The position numbers and the translations under genes were made by a program. A stretch of 64,000 bases of DNA from Salinicola salarius (GTDB taxonomy: Bacteria; Pseudomonadota; Gammaproteobacteria; Pseudomonadales; Halomonadaceae), in NCBI RefSeq assembly GCF_003206135.1, contig NZ_PZJT01000001.1, forward strand, positions 94,803-158,802. Reading direction: 5' to 3'. A model generated the notes under the pieces. The model was not told the DNA's origin and did not search any database. It worked only from the letters and a program-made list of their open reading frames with translations. This document shows positions 45,984-56,552 of this stretch, in pieces; within the stretch, counting starts at the first letter, position 1, and each line of letters starts with the position of its first letter.

Positions 45984-46569
45984 AACCAACTTTGACTCAC
46001 ATTTGACACAGTGTTACGAAGCCATAGAAATTTACTCCCACTTAAAACAAAGAGGGTATTCGGCTGACTTCGGGCTAAGATTTGTGTGGGTATCTTCAGT
46101 TTCAGCACTAGACCATTACGTATCAGAGCTGATTATTGAAAAAAGTACGGAACAATTTGCAAATCAAGGAATATTGAGCACAAAGCTTCTTAATGAGGGA
46201 GTTCCACTACAGGCATCAATGAGAATGAATTCCTCCAGCGCAACGCAAGCGATAGTCGAATTCCGCTCATTCATTGAGCAAGTTGTACGCTTCAGGACAT
46301 TTCAAAAATCCAAAGATATTGCAGATGGCTTATCATACATCTGGAACGAGCAGCATAAATGGGAAAAAATTTCTGACAAGCTTGGACTTAAACCAAAGTC
46401 TGCGAAATATAAGTTAAACAGTATAGGGTATAGAAGAGATTTGATCGTTCACAATGCCGATTGTGATAGCTATACCGGAAAGCTAAAAGAATGCACAACA
46501 ACAGAGGCATCTGAAGCACTAAATTACATTAAAGAAACTGTAGAAATAATAGAAGATTTAGTTCCTTAA
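45967..46569 (+). CDS. HEPN-domain protein (MAE_28990/RiboL-PSP-like), putative RNase
   Basis: This all-helical protein of 200 residues has an N-terminal helix with VSSVSALDHYVSELI and the HEPN active-site motif R-x4-H in RRDLIVHNAD (Arg157, His162). HEPN proteins of this type are ribonucleases in toxin and anti-phage systems. Overlap with the ParA-like gene indicates that they act together. Its family assignment is by motif and predicted shape, so moderately sure. Confidence 0.75.
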   Translation: MTSAAKTNFDSHLTQCYEAIEIYSHLKQRGYSADFGLRFVWVSSVSALDHYVSELIIEKSTEQFANQGILSTKLLNEGVPLQASMRMNSSSATQAIVEFRSFIEQVVRFRTFQKSKDIADGLSYIWNEQHKWEKISDKLGLKPKSAKYKLNSIGYRRDLIVHNADCDSYTGKLKECTTTEASEALNYIKETVEIIEDLVP

Positions 46570-47188
46570 AAGAGCAGTCTAAAACAGGCTGCGCAAAACA
46601 CAGTCCAAATCGCTGACAACCCCATAAAATCGGCGGGGGAGTCAGCGACCTGTACTCTAGCGGCTGTCCTCATCTGTCATATACGAGCCGGAATTACTCC
46701 TACTCAATCTTCGCGGGGCTTGCTGCTGTAGACGAAAGAAAAAGGAACCCGAGAAAACGATAGAAAATACTGCTTAACTATAAGGGCGCTTACGAGGCAT
46801 GTGTCAGGCGAATACCATCATTGTACAGACTGGTCGCGGTAATTCGGAGAAAACTAACCTAACCTTGAATAATTTTTGAAAGCACGTATTTAAAAAGAAG
46901 CATTGGAAATAAATTGATATTTTGCGAGTCGCACCCAGTTAATGCGCCACTATATTTAAATCCACCTTATCGCATCGCACACGTCATTCCGAAACCACAT
47001 AGGCTTCCACAGGCTCTAGAGAGTCAAGCGAACATAAAGCCCAATTCCGCGACAGTTAGGTTGCACCATGCAATAACTTTTCGATGAGTTTCGACAGCGA
47101 ACCCGCGATAACTAATACCATCTAGCTATCGAGGCGTTCGCCATAAAAAATGCGGAACTTGCCATTGAGACCGAACTATAAACGCAAA
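46570..47188. other. Non-coding stretch with the distal att-like site
   Basis: This AT-rich 619-nt stretch lies between the HEPN gene and the nuclease gene. It contains the guaA-like direct repeat at 46696-46728. No gene, tRNA or terminator was recognised in it. Confidence 0.6.
46696..46728. other. Distal att-like copy of the guaA 3' end
   Basis: The 33 nt match the last 35 nt of guaA (49850-49884) with two substitutions and a 2-nt gap (ACTCCTACTCAATCTTCGCG against ACTCCCACTCAATCGTCGCG). Both are in the same orientation, 3.15 kb apart. It is interpreted as the displaced end of guaA after integration. Confidence 0.8.
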
Positions 47189-48061
47189 TCAGCGTCGGCT
47201 CGCCACAAAATCGATAAAGCTAACCACATCTGCTTTTGAATAAAACTCACCATCTATTTTGTCACCATTCGAAAACTCCACCAACACCTTGTATCCCAAC
47301 ATTTCTCCTTGAATCGACTGATTGACATCATAAGAATATAAAAACTCCAAAGCGTCATCAATATTATCAAAAAAACGCTCTTTACCATGCAAAGGGATAA
47401 TAAAAATTGACTTCATCTGTCTATCCAGCACATTCGAAAGCTCTCTTATAAAGTCATTTATATCTTCTCTTGCCTCTTCTATAAATTCCCTTATCAACTT
47501 TTGCCTGTCAAAATCAAGCATGCTTTCAATGAAGACATTAGCCTTTGCAAACTCGATATCTGAAGTTTTTTCATTAAAGTTAATATCCAACCCCATATCC
47601 AGAAAAGCTTTTGTTATCTTTTCATATGGAAAATATAGAACACTGAACCCATTTGATTTTAACTGCGCGAGCGCTCCTTCTGTAAAAACCCCCGCCAGAA
47701 CAGCACCGACAAAAGGTTTTGACCGCCGATGTTTCTCAGCAACTGGCAGAATTGCACCTTGAATTTCCTGAACTTTATTACGGGAGTGTTTTGTATACCT
47801 ACGCCAAGCCACCTCAATAAATGCAACTGGCTCTCCACAAGAGTGCTCAGTTCCATCACGCTCAATCACAAAATCCAAATCATGGGAATTGTCAAACAAA
47901 TCAGAAAAAGTAATTTTTTTACCTTTTCTTGCAGCCCGATAACCTTGCCGATCTAAATATAAGCATCGTGAGCGGCAAAAGTCGCTAAGCCGCATCGCCA
48001 CAATTTCTTCCAAAAGGTAGCCAATAGTTTGACCAAATTTATGCGCAGGAGAGTTTGCCAT
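47189..48061 (-). CDS. Putative PD-(D/E)XK restriction endonuclease
   Basis: This protein of 290 residues has a central DLDFVIERDG (Asp63) followed by AFIEVAWRRYTKHSRNK (Glu83, with Lys91 nearby), the layout of a PD-(D/E)XK nuclease with a migrated lysine. The rest is helical with a C-terminal alpha/beta segment. It is the last gene of a three-gene block with a DNA methyltransferase. The specificity is unknown, and assignment as the R partner rests on motif and context. Confidence 0.7.
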   Translation of the reverse strand: MANSPAHKFGQTIGYLLEEIVAMRLSDFCRSRCLYLDRQGYRAARKGKKITFSDLFDNSHDLDFVIERDGTEHSCGEPVAFIEVAWRRYTKHSRNKVQEIQGAILPVAEKHRRSKPFVGAVLAGVFTEGALAQLKSNGFSVLYFPYEKITKAFLDMGLDINFNEKTSDIEFAKANVFIESMLDFDRQKLIREFIEEAREDINDFIRELSNVLDRQMKSIFIIPLHGKERFFDNIDDALEFLYSYDVNQSIQGEMLGYKVLVEFSNGDKIDGEFYSKADVVSFIDFVASRR

Positions 48062-48074
48062 GTGACCACCAAAT

Positions 48075-48521
48075 TTAGTTAGAATCTGCTAGCAGACATG
48101 AAATAACATCAGCCTGCTTTTCTGGTATCAGAAAAGTAGTTCTTTGAAAATTCAACTTAACGCATCGCAGCTGTCTTAACTTCATATTCTCTTTCAAAGC
48201 TTTGGCTGGAAGCGGCATTTTGTAAGTTTCCACAAGCTCTATTTCATAAAATTTCAGCGGAACTTTTTTAGATTCAAAGCTACACCCCACACACATATAA
48301 GAAGCATTTTCTATTTTCTCTACGCTTGTTTCCACAACTTGATATAGGCTATGAATACCGTGCCATCGACGACTTACAGCTCGCGGACAATAAAAATATA
48401 CTTTATCCCCTACATTGCAAGACGCCGGCAGACACCACCAAGATTTGACCTTGGGACTACGGGCTCTAATAATAGCGCCGGATATTGCAAGCCAAACCTG
48501 AGCATTCACTTCTTCACCCAT
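48075..48521 (-). CDS. Small EVE/PUA-like protein of a restriction cassette
   Basis: This protein of 148 residues reads WWCLPASCNVGDKVYFYCPRA near the N-terminus, reminiscent of EVE/PUA-like domains that read modified bases. It overlaps the methyltransferase gene by 16 bp and is followed by the nuclease gene after 13 bp. The domain call is tentative; it is otherwise unknown. Confidence 0.5.
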   Translation of the reverse strand: MGEEVNAQVWLAISGAIIRARSPKVKSWWCLPASCNVGDKVYFYCPRAVSRRWHGIHSLYQVVETSVEKIENASYMCVGCSFESKKVPLKFYEIELVETYKMPLPAKALKENMKLRQLRCVKLNFQRTTFLIPEKQADVISCLLADSN

Positions 48522-49843
48522 AGCCGTCCTTCATGAAGCGGCACCGTATGCTTTCGATTTTTCCACTTAACATTTCTATCTCTTAATTTTTCAAACTCCC
48601 AACTTTCAAACCCATGCGATAGAGCAATATCTCCGAGCCATTTTTCGACAGGAACATGCACTCCATACGGAGCAGAATCGCCTACCACAAAGCAAATTTC
48701 TGCACCTTCACGACAAACTTTGTATAGCTCACCCCAAACTCTAGCCAAATCCACAAAATAAGCAGCAACCATTGTATGGTATGTTTTCTTCCCTCCTTTC
48801 GTTAATCTGACTTTCTCAAGTTCCAAGCAGACCTTCGAAACCTCATCTTTGATTGGACTCAAGCACTCTGTTTCGAGAAGCCCCTCTAACTTAAGCTTTT
48901 CTGCAGCAGAATGCTGAGAGCAGGAGCGGATTAAGTCTTTTCTTATAGAACCTTGTAAATCTTTCCAGCCTTTTATGTATCCCCAGAACGTCATTTCCAA
49001 ACGCGTTGCATCTGCATAATCGTAATTATTTGGATAGGGAGGAGAAGTAACCACCAAATCAATGGAATTTTCAGCCACTACGGTGCCTGAAAAACTTCTA
49101 GCGTCAGCTAATACACAGGAAGCTCGGGATGATGCAAGATGCAAACTTTTAGCTAGCTGCATATCTTCTGCCATATTTTGAATCGTATCTTTAAAAGCCT
49201 GATATGGCTCAGCGATTCTCTTTTTTGATTTTTTAGGCAACACATACTGCCATTGAGCAGTTCCAGCTGAACTAGTTTTTCTAATAATCGAAGTAATTGC
49301 CAACCAAATTAGCTCCGCTAGCTCTGCACTACTAAATGCGAAACTATTAAAAGCATCCCTCAAAGAACAGAGAGATTTTAGCGAAGTCTCAGAAAAGCAT
49401 TTCAAAAGTAATGGGCTTTCCAAGTCAGCGCACTGACCTTTTAAAAGCTCTTTTGCAAAATCTAACAAGGCGTTTGATTCACTAACCAAAATCGCAGGAT
49501 CAACATTCCATGAAAGCTTTGCGCTGGCAACTTTATTCACGAAAGAATGAGGTTCCAGCCCATAACTTTTAACACCCAGCATATCTGCTGAAATTAAAGT
49601 AGTACCTGATCCCGAAAATGGATCGAGAACCGTGAGATCTTCTATTTTTTCACATTTAGATGCAATTAATTGCTTAGCCCAGTCACCAGAGAAGCCTGCA
49701 GAATAGCGAAACCATCTATGTATAGGTAGCTTCATATTGTCAACAAAACTACCGGACCTGTTCCTTAGCACGTTTTCTCTCGCCGCAGCTAGCTCACTGC
49801 CCGTAAGTAAGTCAAGCTGCCCTACATCACTATTACTTTTCAT
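48506..49843 (-). CDS. Site-specific DNA methyltransferase (N4-cytosine/N6-adenine type)
   Basis: This protein of 445 residues has SAM motif I DPFSGSGTT at 74-82 and the catalytic motif IV TSPPY at 266-270, the SPPY form favouring N4-cytosine but also seen in N6-adenine enzymes. The segment PIHRWFRYSAGFSGDWA precedes motif I. The order I-IV with about 180 residues between is alpha-like. Its ATG is only 4 bp after the guaA stop, and the ribosome binding site GGGAG is inside guaA. It leads the three-gene cassette. Confidence 0.88.
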   Translation of the reverse strand: MKSNSDVGQLDLLTGSELAAARENVLRNRSGSFVDNMKLPIHRWFRYSAGFSGDWAKQLIASKCEKIEDLTVLDPFSGSGTTLISADMLGVKSYGLEPHSFVNKVASAKLSWNVDPAILVSESNALLDFAKELLKGQCADLESPLLLKCFSETSLKSLCSLRDAFNSFAFSSAELAELIWLAITSIIRKTSSAGTAQWQYVLPKKSKKRIAEPYQAFKDTIQNMAEDMQLAKSLHLASSRASCVLADARSFSGTVVAENSIDLVVTSPPYPNNYDYADATRLEMTFWGYIKGWKDLQGSIRKDLIRSCSQHSAAEKLKLEGLLETECLSPIKDEVSKVCLELEKVRLTKGGKKTYHTMVAAYFVDLARVWGELYKVCREGAEICFVVGDSAPYGVHVPVEKWLGDIALSHGFESWEFEKLRDRNVKWKNRKHTVPLHEGRLWVKK

Positions 49844-49847
49844 TTAA

Positions 49848-51422
49848 TCACTCCCACTCAATCGTCGCGGGCGGCTTGCTGCTGACGTCATACGTCACGC
49901 GGGAGACGCCGCTGATCTCGTTGATGATGCGGTTGGAAACCTTCTCGAGCAGCTCATACGGGAGATGCGCCCACCGTGCGGTCATGAAGTCGATGGTTTC
50001 GACGGCGCGCAGGGCGATGACCCATTCATAGCGGCGGCCGTCGCCGACGACGCCGACGGATTTGACCGGCAGGAACACGGCGAACGCCTGGCTGGTCTTG
50101 TGGTACCAGTCAGCGTTGTGCAGTTCTTCGATGAAGATGGCGTCGGCTTCGCGCAGGATGTCGGCGTACTCCTTCTTCACTTCGCCGAGGATGCGCACGC
50201 CGAGGCCCGGCCCCGGGAACGGGTGGCGGTAGACCATGTCGTAGGGCAGGCCGAGTTCGAGGCCGAGCTTGCGCACTTCGTCCTTGAACAGTTCACGCAG
50301 CGGTTCGACCAGCTTGAGCTTCATGGTCTCGGGCAGGCCGCCGACGTTGTGGTGCGACTTGATCACGTGGGCCTTGCCGGTCTTGCTGGCGGCGGATTCG
50401 ATCACGTCCGGGTAGATGGTGCCCTGGGCGAGGAAGTCGACGCCATCGATCTTGGCGGCTTCACGGTCGAACACGTCGATGAAGGTGTTGCCGATGATCT
50501 TGCGCTTGGCTTCGGGGTCGTTCTCGCCACCCAGCTTGGTGAGGAATTCCTCTTCCGCGTCTACACGGATCACTTTGACGCCCATGTGGCTGGCGAAGGT
50601 GTCCATCACCTGGTCGCCTTCGTTCTTGCGCAACAGGCCGTTGTCGACGAAGACGCAGGTGAGCTGGTCGCCGATCGCCTTGTGCAGCAGCGCCGCGACC
50701 ACCGAGGAGTCCACGCCGCCGGAGAGGCCGAGCAGCACGTGGCGGTCGCCGACCTGTTCGCGAACGCGCTCGGTCAGGTCTTCGATGATCTGCGCCGGAG
50801 TCCACAGGCGTTCGGCCTTGCAGATATCCAGCACGAAGCGCTCGAGAATGCGCTGGCCCTGTAGGGTGTGGGTCACTTCCGGGTGGAACTGCACGCCGTA
50901 GAAGCGCTTTTCCGGCCAGGTCATGGCGGCGATCGGGCAGCTCGGCGTGGAGGCAGTGACGGTGAATTCCGCCGGGGCGCGGGCGACCTTGTCGCCGTGG
51001 CTCATCCACACGTCCAGCAGCGCCCCGCCGTCGTGGCCGACATGATCCATGATCCCGCCGAGCAGGTCGTCTTCCGCCGCGACGCTGATCTGGGCGTAAC
51101 CGAACTCGCGCTTGTTGGAGCCTTCAGTGGCGCCGCCGAGCTGCTCGGCCATGGTCTGCATGCCGTAGCAGATACCGAACACCGGCAGGCCCATCTCGAA
51201 CACGCATGCCGGCGCCCGCGGCGAACCCAGCTCGGAGACCGATTCCGGCCCGCCGGAGAGGATGATGCCGTTGGGATTGTATTCGCGGATCTCTTCTTCG
51301 GTGATATCGAAGGCGCGGATCTCGGAGAACACGCCGATCTCGCGCACGCGGCGGGCGATCAGCTGCGTGTACTGGGAGCCGAAGTCGAGGATCAGGATCT
51401 TGTGCGAATGGATGTCGGTCAT
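49848..51422 (-). CDS. guaA: GMP synthase (glutamine-hydrolysing)
   Basis: This enzyme of 524 residues makes GMP from XMP. The class I amidotransferase domain has the nucleophile Cys in GICYGMQ and the His/Glu pair in FHPEVTH. The ATP-pyrophosphatase P-loop is LSGGVDSSV, and the C-terminal dimer domain ends in PPATIEWE. It lies 245 bp behind guaB in the usual guaBA order. Its last 35 bp form the att-like site used by the downstream cassette. Confidence 0.98.
   Translation of the reverse strand: MTDIHSHKILILDFGSQYTQLIARRVREIGVFSEIRAFDITEEEIREYNPNGIILSGGPESVSELGSPRAPACVFEMGLPVFGICYGMQTMAEQLGGATEGSNKREFGYAQISVAAEDDLLGGIMDHVGHDGGALLDVWMSHGDKVARAPAEFTVTASTPSCPIAAMTWPEKRFYGVQFHPEVTHTLQGQRILERFVLDICKAERLWTPAQIIEDLTERVREQVGDRHVLLGLSGGVDSSVVAALLHKAIGDQLTCVFVDNGLLRKNEGDQVMDTFASHMGVKVIRVDAEEEFLTKLGGENDPEAKRKIIGNTFIDVFDREAAKIDGVDFLAQGTIYPDVIESAASKTGKAHVIKSHHNVGGLPETMKLKLVEPLRELFKDEVRKLGLELGLPYDMVYRHPFPGPGLGVRILGEVKKEYADILREADAIFIEELHNADWYHKTSQAFAVFLPVKSVGVVGDGRRYEWVIALRAVETIDFMTARWAHLPYELLEKVSNRIINEISGVSRVTYDVSSKPPATIEWE
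49850..49884. other. Proximal att-like site in the guaA 3' end
   Basis: This is the last 35 nt of guaA, repeated in degenerate form at 46696-46728. The 3' end of guaA is a known integration hotspot for tyrosine-recombinase islands. No integrase gene remains here. Confidence 0.8.
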
Positions 51423-51509
51423 CGGATGAGCCCTGGAAGTGAACCTAAAACAAGCAACGGCGCTGTTAGGCGCCGCTGATGAAGCCGGAAATGGCTAGAA
51501 ACTGATTCG

Positions 51510-51542
51510 ATGGTCGAGCCCATGCAAGACGAACTCGACCAT
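51510..51542. other. Hairpin between guaB and guaA
   Basis: ATGGTCGAG and CTCGACCAT (9 bp) are separated by 15 nt. It lies next to the larger palindrome at 51546-51669. Confidence 0.5.
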
Positions 51543-51545
51543 GAG

Positions 51546-51669
51546 AAGAAACCTTTCGAGCGATGCTCAGGGGAGGCGAACGGCGGCGAGATAGCGGAGT
51601 TTACGTGGTTGTAAATGAGCATATCGAGCCGCCGTTCAACAAAGCCTGAGCGAGCGCAGAGGGTTTCTT
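51546..51669. repeat. Large nested palindrome in the guaB-guaA gap
   Basis: Successive inverted pairs are nested around one centre: AAGAAACC with GGTTTCTT, GCTCAGG with CCTGAGC, AACGGCGGC with GCCGCCGTT, and TTTAC with GTAAA. Together they form an imperfect hairpin about 124 nt long. It could be a MITE-like element or a structured RNA of the guaBA transcript. Confidence 0.7.
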
Positions 51670-53137
51670 AAGCTCCGCGATAATTGGGAGCTTCTTTCGT
51701 AATCTGCACATCATGCACATGCGACTCGGTAATGCCGGCGCCGGTGATCTTGACGAACTCCGGCAGCGTGCGCATCTCGTCGATGTTATGGCAGCCGGTG
51801 TAGCCCATGGAGGCGCGCAGGCCGCCCATCATCTGGTGGACGATGGCGCTCATCTGGCCCTTGTAGGGCACGCGGCCTTCGATGCCTTCCGGCACGAGCT
51901 TCTCGACGCCTTCGTCCTTGCTCTGGAAGTAGCGATCCGAGGAGCCCTGGGTCTGGGACATCGCGCCCATGGAGCCCATGCCGCGATAGGCCTTGTAGGT
52001 CCGGCCCTGGAACAGTTCGACTTCGCCCGGCGCTTCCTCGGTGCCGGCGAGCATGCTGCCGAGCATCACGGTGCTGGCGCCGGCGACGATCGCCTTGGCG
52101 ATGTCACCGGAGTAGCGCACGCCGCCATCGGCGATCAGCGGGATGTCGAACGGCTTGAGCGCTTCGGCGACGTTGGCGACGGCGGTGATCTGCAGCACGC
52201 CGACGCCGGTGACGACGCGGGTGGTACAGATGGAGCCGGGGCCGATGCCGACCTTGACCGCATCGGCGCCGGCTTCGGCCAGCGCCACGGCAGCTTCACC
52301 GGTAGCGATGTTGCCGCCGATCACCTGCAGGTCCGGGTAGTGCTCCTTCACCCAGCGCACTCGCTCGATGACGCCCTTGGAGTGGCCGTGGGCGGTATCG
52401 ACGACCAGCACGTCGACGCCGGCTTCGACCAGTGCGGCGATGCGGTCCGGGGTTTCCGGGCCGGTGCCGACGGCGGCGCCGACCAGCAGACGGCCATCGG
52501 CATCCTTGGCAGCGTTCGGGTAGGTGCGGGCCTTTTCGATGTCACGCACGGTGACCAGGCCGCGCAGGTGGAAGTCCTTGTCGACGACCAGGATCTTCTC
52601 GATGCGGTTTTCCTGCAGCTTGGACTTGATCACGTCCAATGAGGTGCCTTCGAGCACGGTGACCAGCTTGTCGCGCGGGGTCATGATCGCTTCGACGCTG
52701 TCGCTGTGATCCGGCTGGAAGCGCATGTCACGCCCGGTGACGATGCCGACCAGGGTCTCGCCCTCGACCACCGGGAAGCCGGAATAGCCGTACTCGGAGG
52801 CCATCTCCAGCAGGTCCTGCAGCTTGGCGTTGGGACCGACGGTGACCGGGTCCTTGACGATGACGCTCTCGTGCTTCTTGACCTTGCGGACCTCGGCGGC
52901 CTGCTGGTTGATCGACATGCTCTTGTGAATGATGCCGATGCCGCCTTCCTGCGCCATCGCAATCGCCAGACGCGCTTCGGTCACGGTATCCATGGCCGAA
53001 GAGAGCAGCGGAATGTTCAGGGTCAGGTTGCGGGTCAGGCGGGATTTGAGGTCGACGTCTCTGGGCAGGACATCCGAGTAGCGGGGTACGAGTAATACGT
53101 CATCGAACGTAAGAGCTTCTTGCGCTATACGTAGCAT
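51668..53137 (-). CDS. guaB: IMP dehydrogenase
   Basis: This enzyme of 489 residues is the first step from IMP to XMP. It has the start [10 protein letters not shown], two CBS domains (about 95-210), the catalytic Cys loop [13 protein letters not shown], and the flap [10 protein letters not shown]. The ATG at 53137 gives the standard family length; a longer frame to 53395 would include the promoter. It forms the guaBA operon with the downstream gene. Confidence 0.97.
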   Translation of the reverse strand: MLRIAQEALTFDDVLLVPRYSDVLPRDVDLKSRLTRNLTLNIPLLSSAMDTVTEARLAIAMAQEGGIGIIHKSMSINQQAAEVRKVKKHESVIVKDPVTVGPNAKLQDLLEMASEYGYSGFPVVEGETLVGIVTGRDMRFQPDHSDSVEAIMTPRDKLVTVLEGTSLDVIKSKLQENRIEKILVVDKDFHLRGLVTVRDIEKARTYPNAAKDADGRLLVGAAVGTGPETPDRIAALVEAGVDVLVVDTAHGHSKGVIERVRWVKEHYPDLQVIGGNIATGEAAVALAEAGADAVKVGIGPGSICTTRVVTGVGVLQITAVANVAEALKPFDIPLIADGGVRYSGDIAKAIVAGASTVMLGSMLAGTEEAPGEVELFQGRTYKAYRGMGSMGAMSQTQGSSDRYFQSKDEGVEKLVPEGIEGRVPYKGQMSAIVHQMMGGLRASMGYTGCHNIDEMRTLPEFVKITGAGITESHVHDVQITKEAPNYRGA

Positions 53138-53293
53138 GGTCGGAAACCCAATTTGGCAGGTGGTGGGGAGCCTGTGACAGCCTGCGGCACCGCGATGGTC
53201 CTTGAAGGTGAATGCCCTGGGACAAGCCTGTGGGGACCGTTCTTGCAGTGTGGACTCGGCAATGAACCGGGAGCCGCGAAAAGTTAATCGCGC

Positions 53294-53322
53294 ATTATAG
53301 TCGCTTGGCCGACGCTGCTCAA
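53294..53322 (-). promoter_or_regulatory. Sigma-70 promoter of guaBA
   Basis: On the minus strand a -35 box TTGAGC (53322-53317) and a perfect -10 TATAAT (53299-53294) are separated by 17 bp. Transcription would begin near 53287, giving a leader of about 150 nt. Confidence 0.8.
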
Positions 53323-53429
53323 TGGCAGTCGCGGGTCGCGTCGTGTCGTCGAGTCGGGGCGATGCCGGGCGGCTTCGTGTTAGTCTGGCCGCCATTCGTC
53401 ATTCACACGTTCTCTTTCCGGATCACGCC

Positions 53430-54812
53430 ATGTCCGCGTTCACGACAACGCCGTCGCCGCAGGCGATCTCCGTCAGCGATCTCAACCGCCAGGCCCGCCA
53501 GATGCTGGAGCGCGGCTTCGGCGACTGCTGGGTCGAGGGGGAAATTTCCGGGCTGGCGCGGCCCGCTTCCGGCCACATCTACTTCACGCTGAAGGATGCC
53601 AAGGCGCAGCTCAGGTGCGCGTTCTTCCGCAACCGGGCGAGCCTTTCCCGCACGCCGTTGAAGGATGGCGACCGGATCAAGGTGCGCGGGCGGGTATCGA
53701 TCTTCGAGCCGCGGGGCGATTACCAGTTGATCGTCGATGCCGTGCAGCCCAGCGGCGAAGGCGAGCTGATGGCGGCCTACGAGCGACTGAAGCGGCAGTT
53801 GACCGCCGAAGGCGTGTTCGCCAATGCCCGGCCGCTGCCCTACCCGCCCCGGCATCTGGCACTGATCACCTCCCCTACCGGCGCGGCGATTCGCGATGTG
53901 CTGGCGGTGCTGCGGGCGCGCTGGCCGATGGTCCGCGTCAGCGTATTTCCGTCGCCGGTGCAGGGCCGGGAGGCGCCGCCGGCGCTGATCCGGGCGCTGG
54001 CCCTGATTAATCGTCAGGTGAGAACCAATCGTCAGGCGCGGCGGGAAGACGCAAGCGACCCGTTCGACGCGATCCTGATCACCCGCGGTGGCGGCAGCCT
54101 GGAAGACCTGTGGGCGTTCAACAATGAGCATCTGGCGCGGGCGATCTTCCATTCGAAGTTGCCGGTGATGGCCGCCATCGGCCACGAGGTCGACGTGACG
54201 CTGGCCGAGTTCGCCGCCGATGTCCGCGCGCCGACGCCCTCCGCCGCCGCCGAGCGGCTGGTGCCGGATCGCCGCGATCTCGAGGCGACGCTGAATCAGC
54301 AGCGGAGAAGGCTTCATCAGGCCTGGCGCGGGCGCTTCAACGCCGAGTCCCAGCGGCTCGATCATCTGCGCGCGCGGCTGCGCCATCCCGGCGAACGCCT
54401 CGCTCAGCAGCGTCAGCATCTGGCGGGGCTGGATCGCCGGCTGCAACTGGCGATGCGCCAGCGCCTGCAACGCGATCACCAGCGGCTGGAGGCGGTCACT
54501 CGGCGCTTCACGCTGCATGACCCGAGCCGGACGCTGCGCCAGGCTCGCGAACGGGTCGAACAGCTCCGGCAGCGGCTGGAAGCCGGTCAGCGGCGGAAAC
54601 TGCAGCAGGAGCGCCAGAACCTGCAGGGAATCGCCCGCGAGCTCAATGCGGTCAGCCCGCTGGCCGTGCTGGGCCGGGGCTATTCGATCCTGCAGGACGA
54701 CCGCGGCCAGGTCGTCCGCGCCGCCAGCCAGACCCAGCCCGGCCAGACGCTGACGGCCCGTCTCGGCGAAGGCCGCCTGAAGCTGGAGGTGAAGCGGCGG
54801 CTGAAGCGCTGA
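53430..54812 (+). CDS. xseA: Exodeoxyribonuclease VII large subunit
   Basis: This protein of 460 residues begins with an OB-fold domain (SVSDLNRQARQMLERGFGDCWVEGEISG is the typical start) and continues with the nuclease core (RGGGSLEDLWAFNNE, AIGHEVDVTLAEFAADVRAPTPSAAAE), a long coiled coil and a C-terminal GYSIL segment. It degrades single-stranded DNA with XseB. The ATG at 53430 is at the family position. It is divergent from guaB. Confidence 0.96.
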   Translation: MSAFTTTPSPQAISVSDLNRQARQMLERGFGDCWVEGEISGLARPASGHIYFTLKDAKAQLRCAFFRNRASLSRTPLKDGDRIKVRGRVSIFEPRGDYQLIVDAVQPSGEGELMAAYERLKRQLTAEGVFANARPLPYPPRHLALITSPTGAAIRDVLAVLRARWPMVRVSVFPSPVQGREAPPALIRALALINRQVRTNRQARREDASDPFDAILITRGGGSLEDLWAFNNEHLARAIFHSKLPVMAAIGHEVDVTLAEFAADVRAPTPSAAAERLVPDRRDLEATLNQQRRRLHQAWRGRFNAESQRLDHLRARLRHPGERLAQQRQHLAGLDRRLQLAMRQRLQRDHQRLEAVTRRFTLHDPSRTLRQARERVEQLRQRLEAGQRRKLQQERQNLQGIARELNAVSPLAVLGRGYSILQDDRGQVVRAASQTQPGQTLTARLGEGRLKLEVKRRLKR

Positions 54813-54866
54813 TACATCGAGAAGACAGAGCGGTTGCCGCTCGGTAATCGACGACAAGCCATCGGC

Positions 54867-54910
54867 AAAAAGCCACCGCCAGCAATTCGCTCATCGCCGG
54901 CGGTGGCTTT
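54867..54910. terminator. Bidirectional terminator between xseA and glrR
   Basis: AAAGCCACCGCC (54869-54880) and GGCGGTGGCTTT (54899-54910) form a 12-bp stem with an 18-nt loop. On the minus strand it is followed by five U, serving glrR; the + side has a weaker tract. Confidence 0.85.
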
Positions 54911-54940
54911 CGACTTTCCTGTACTCGATTGCGAGCGGCG

Positions 54941-56371
<1,431 letters not shown>

Positions 56372-56552
56372 GGGATGGGCACCTCCTGCCACCGCTTCAC
56401 CCTATCGATGCCGATAAAGGCGTGTCACGCTCGATGTGACGCGGTCGTGCGACGCCGGTATTGCCTGGGTCGCACGGATGGCCTGGTTTTACGTGTGTGT
56501 TGATATTCGCGGGGATCTTGTCTTGAAGATCGGTCGCGAGCGTCCTCGGAGA

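Noticed and set aside
46570..46695. A third att-like copy to the left of the HEPN gene that would enclose the ParA/HEPN pair in the same insertion
   Set aside because: No further copy of the guaA end was found between 43.6 and 46.7 kb, so the pair cannot be assigned to the guaA insertion from sequence alone.
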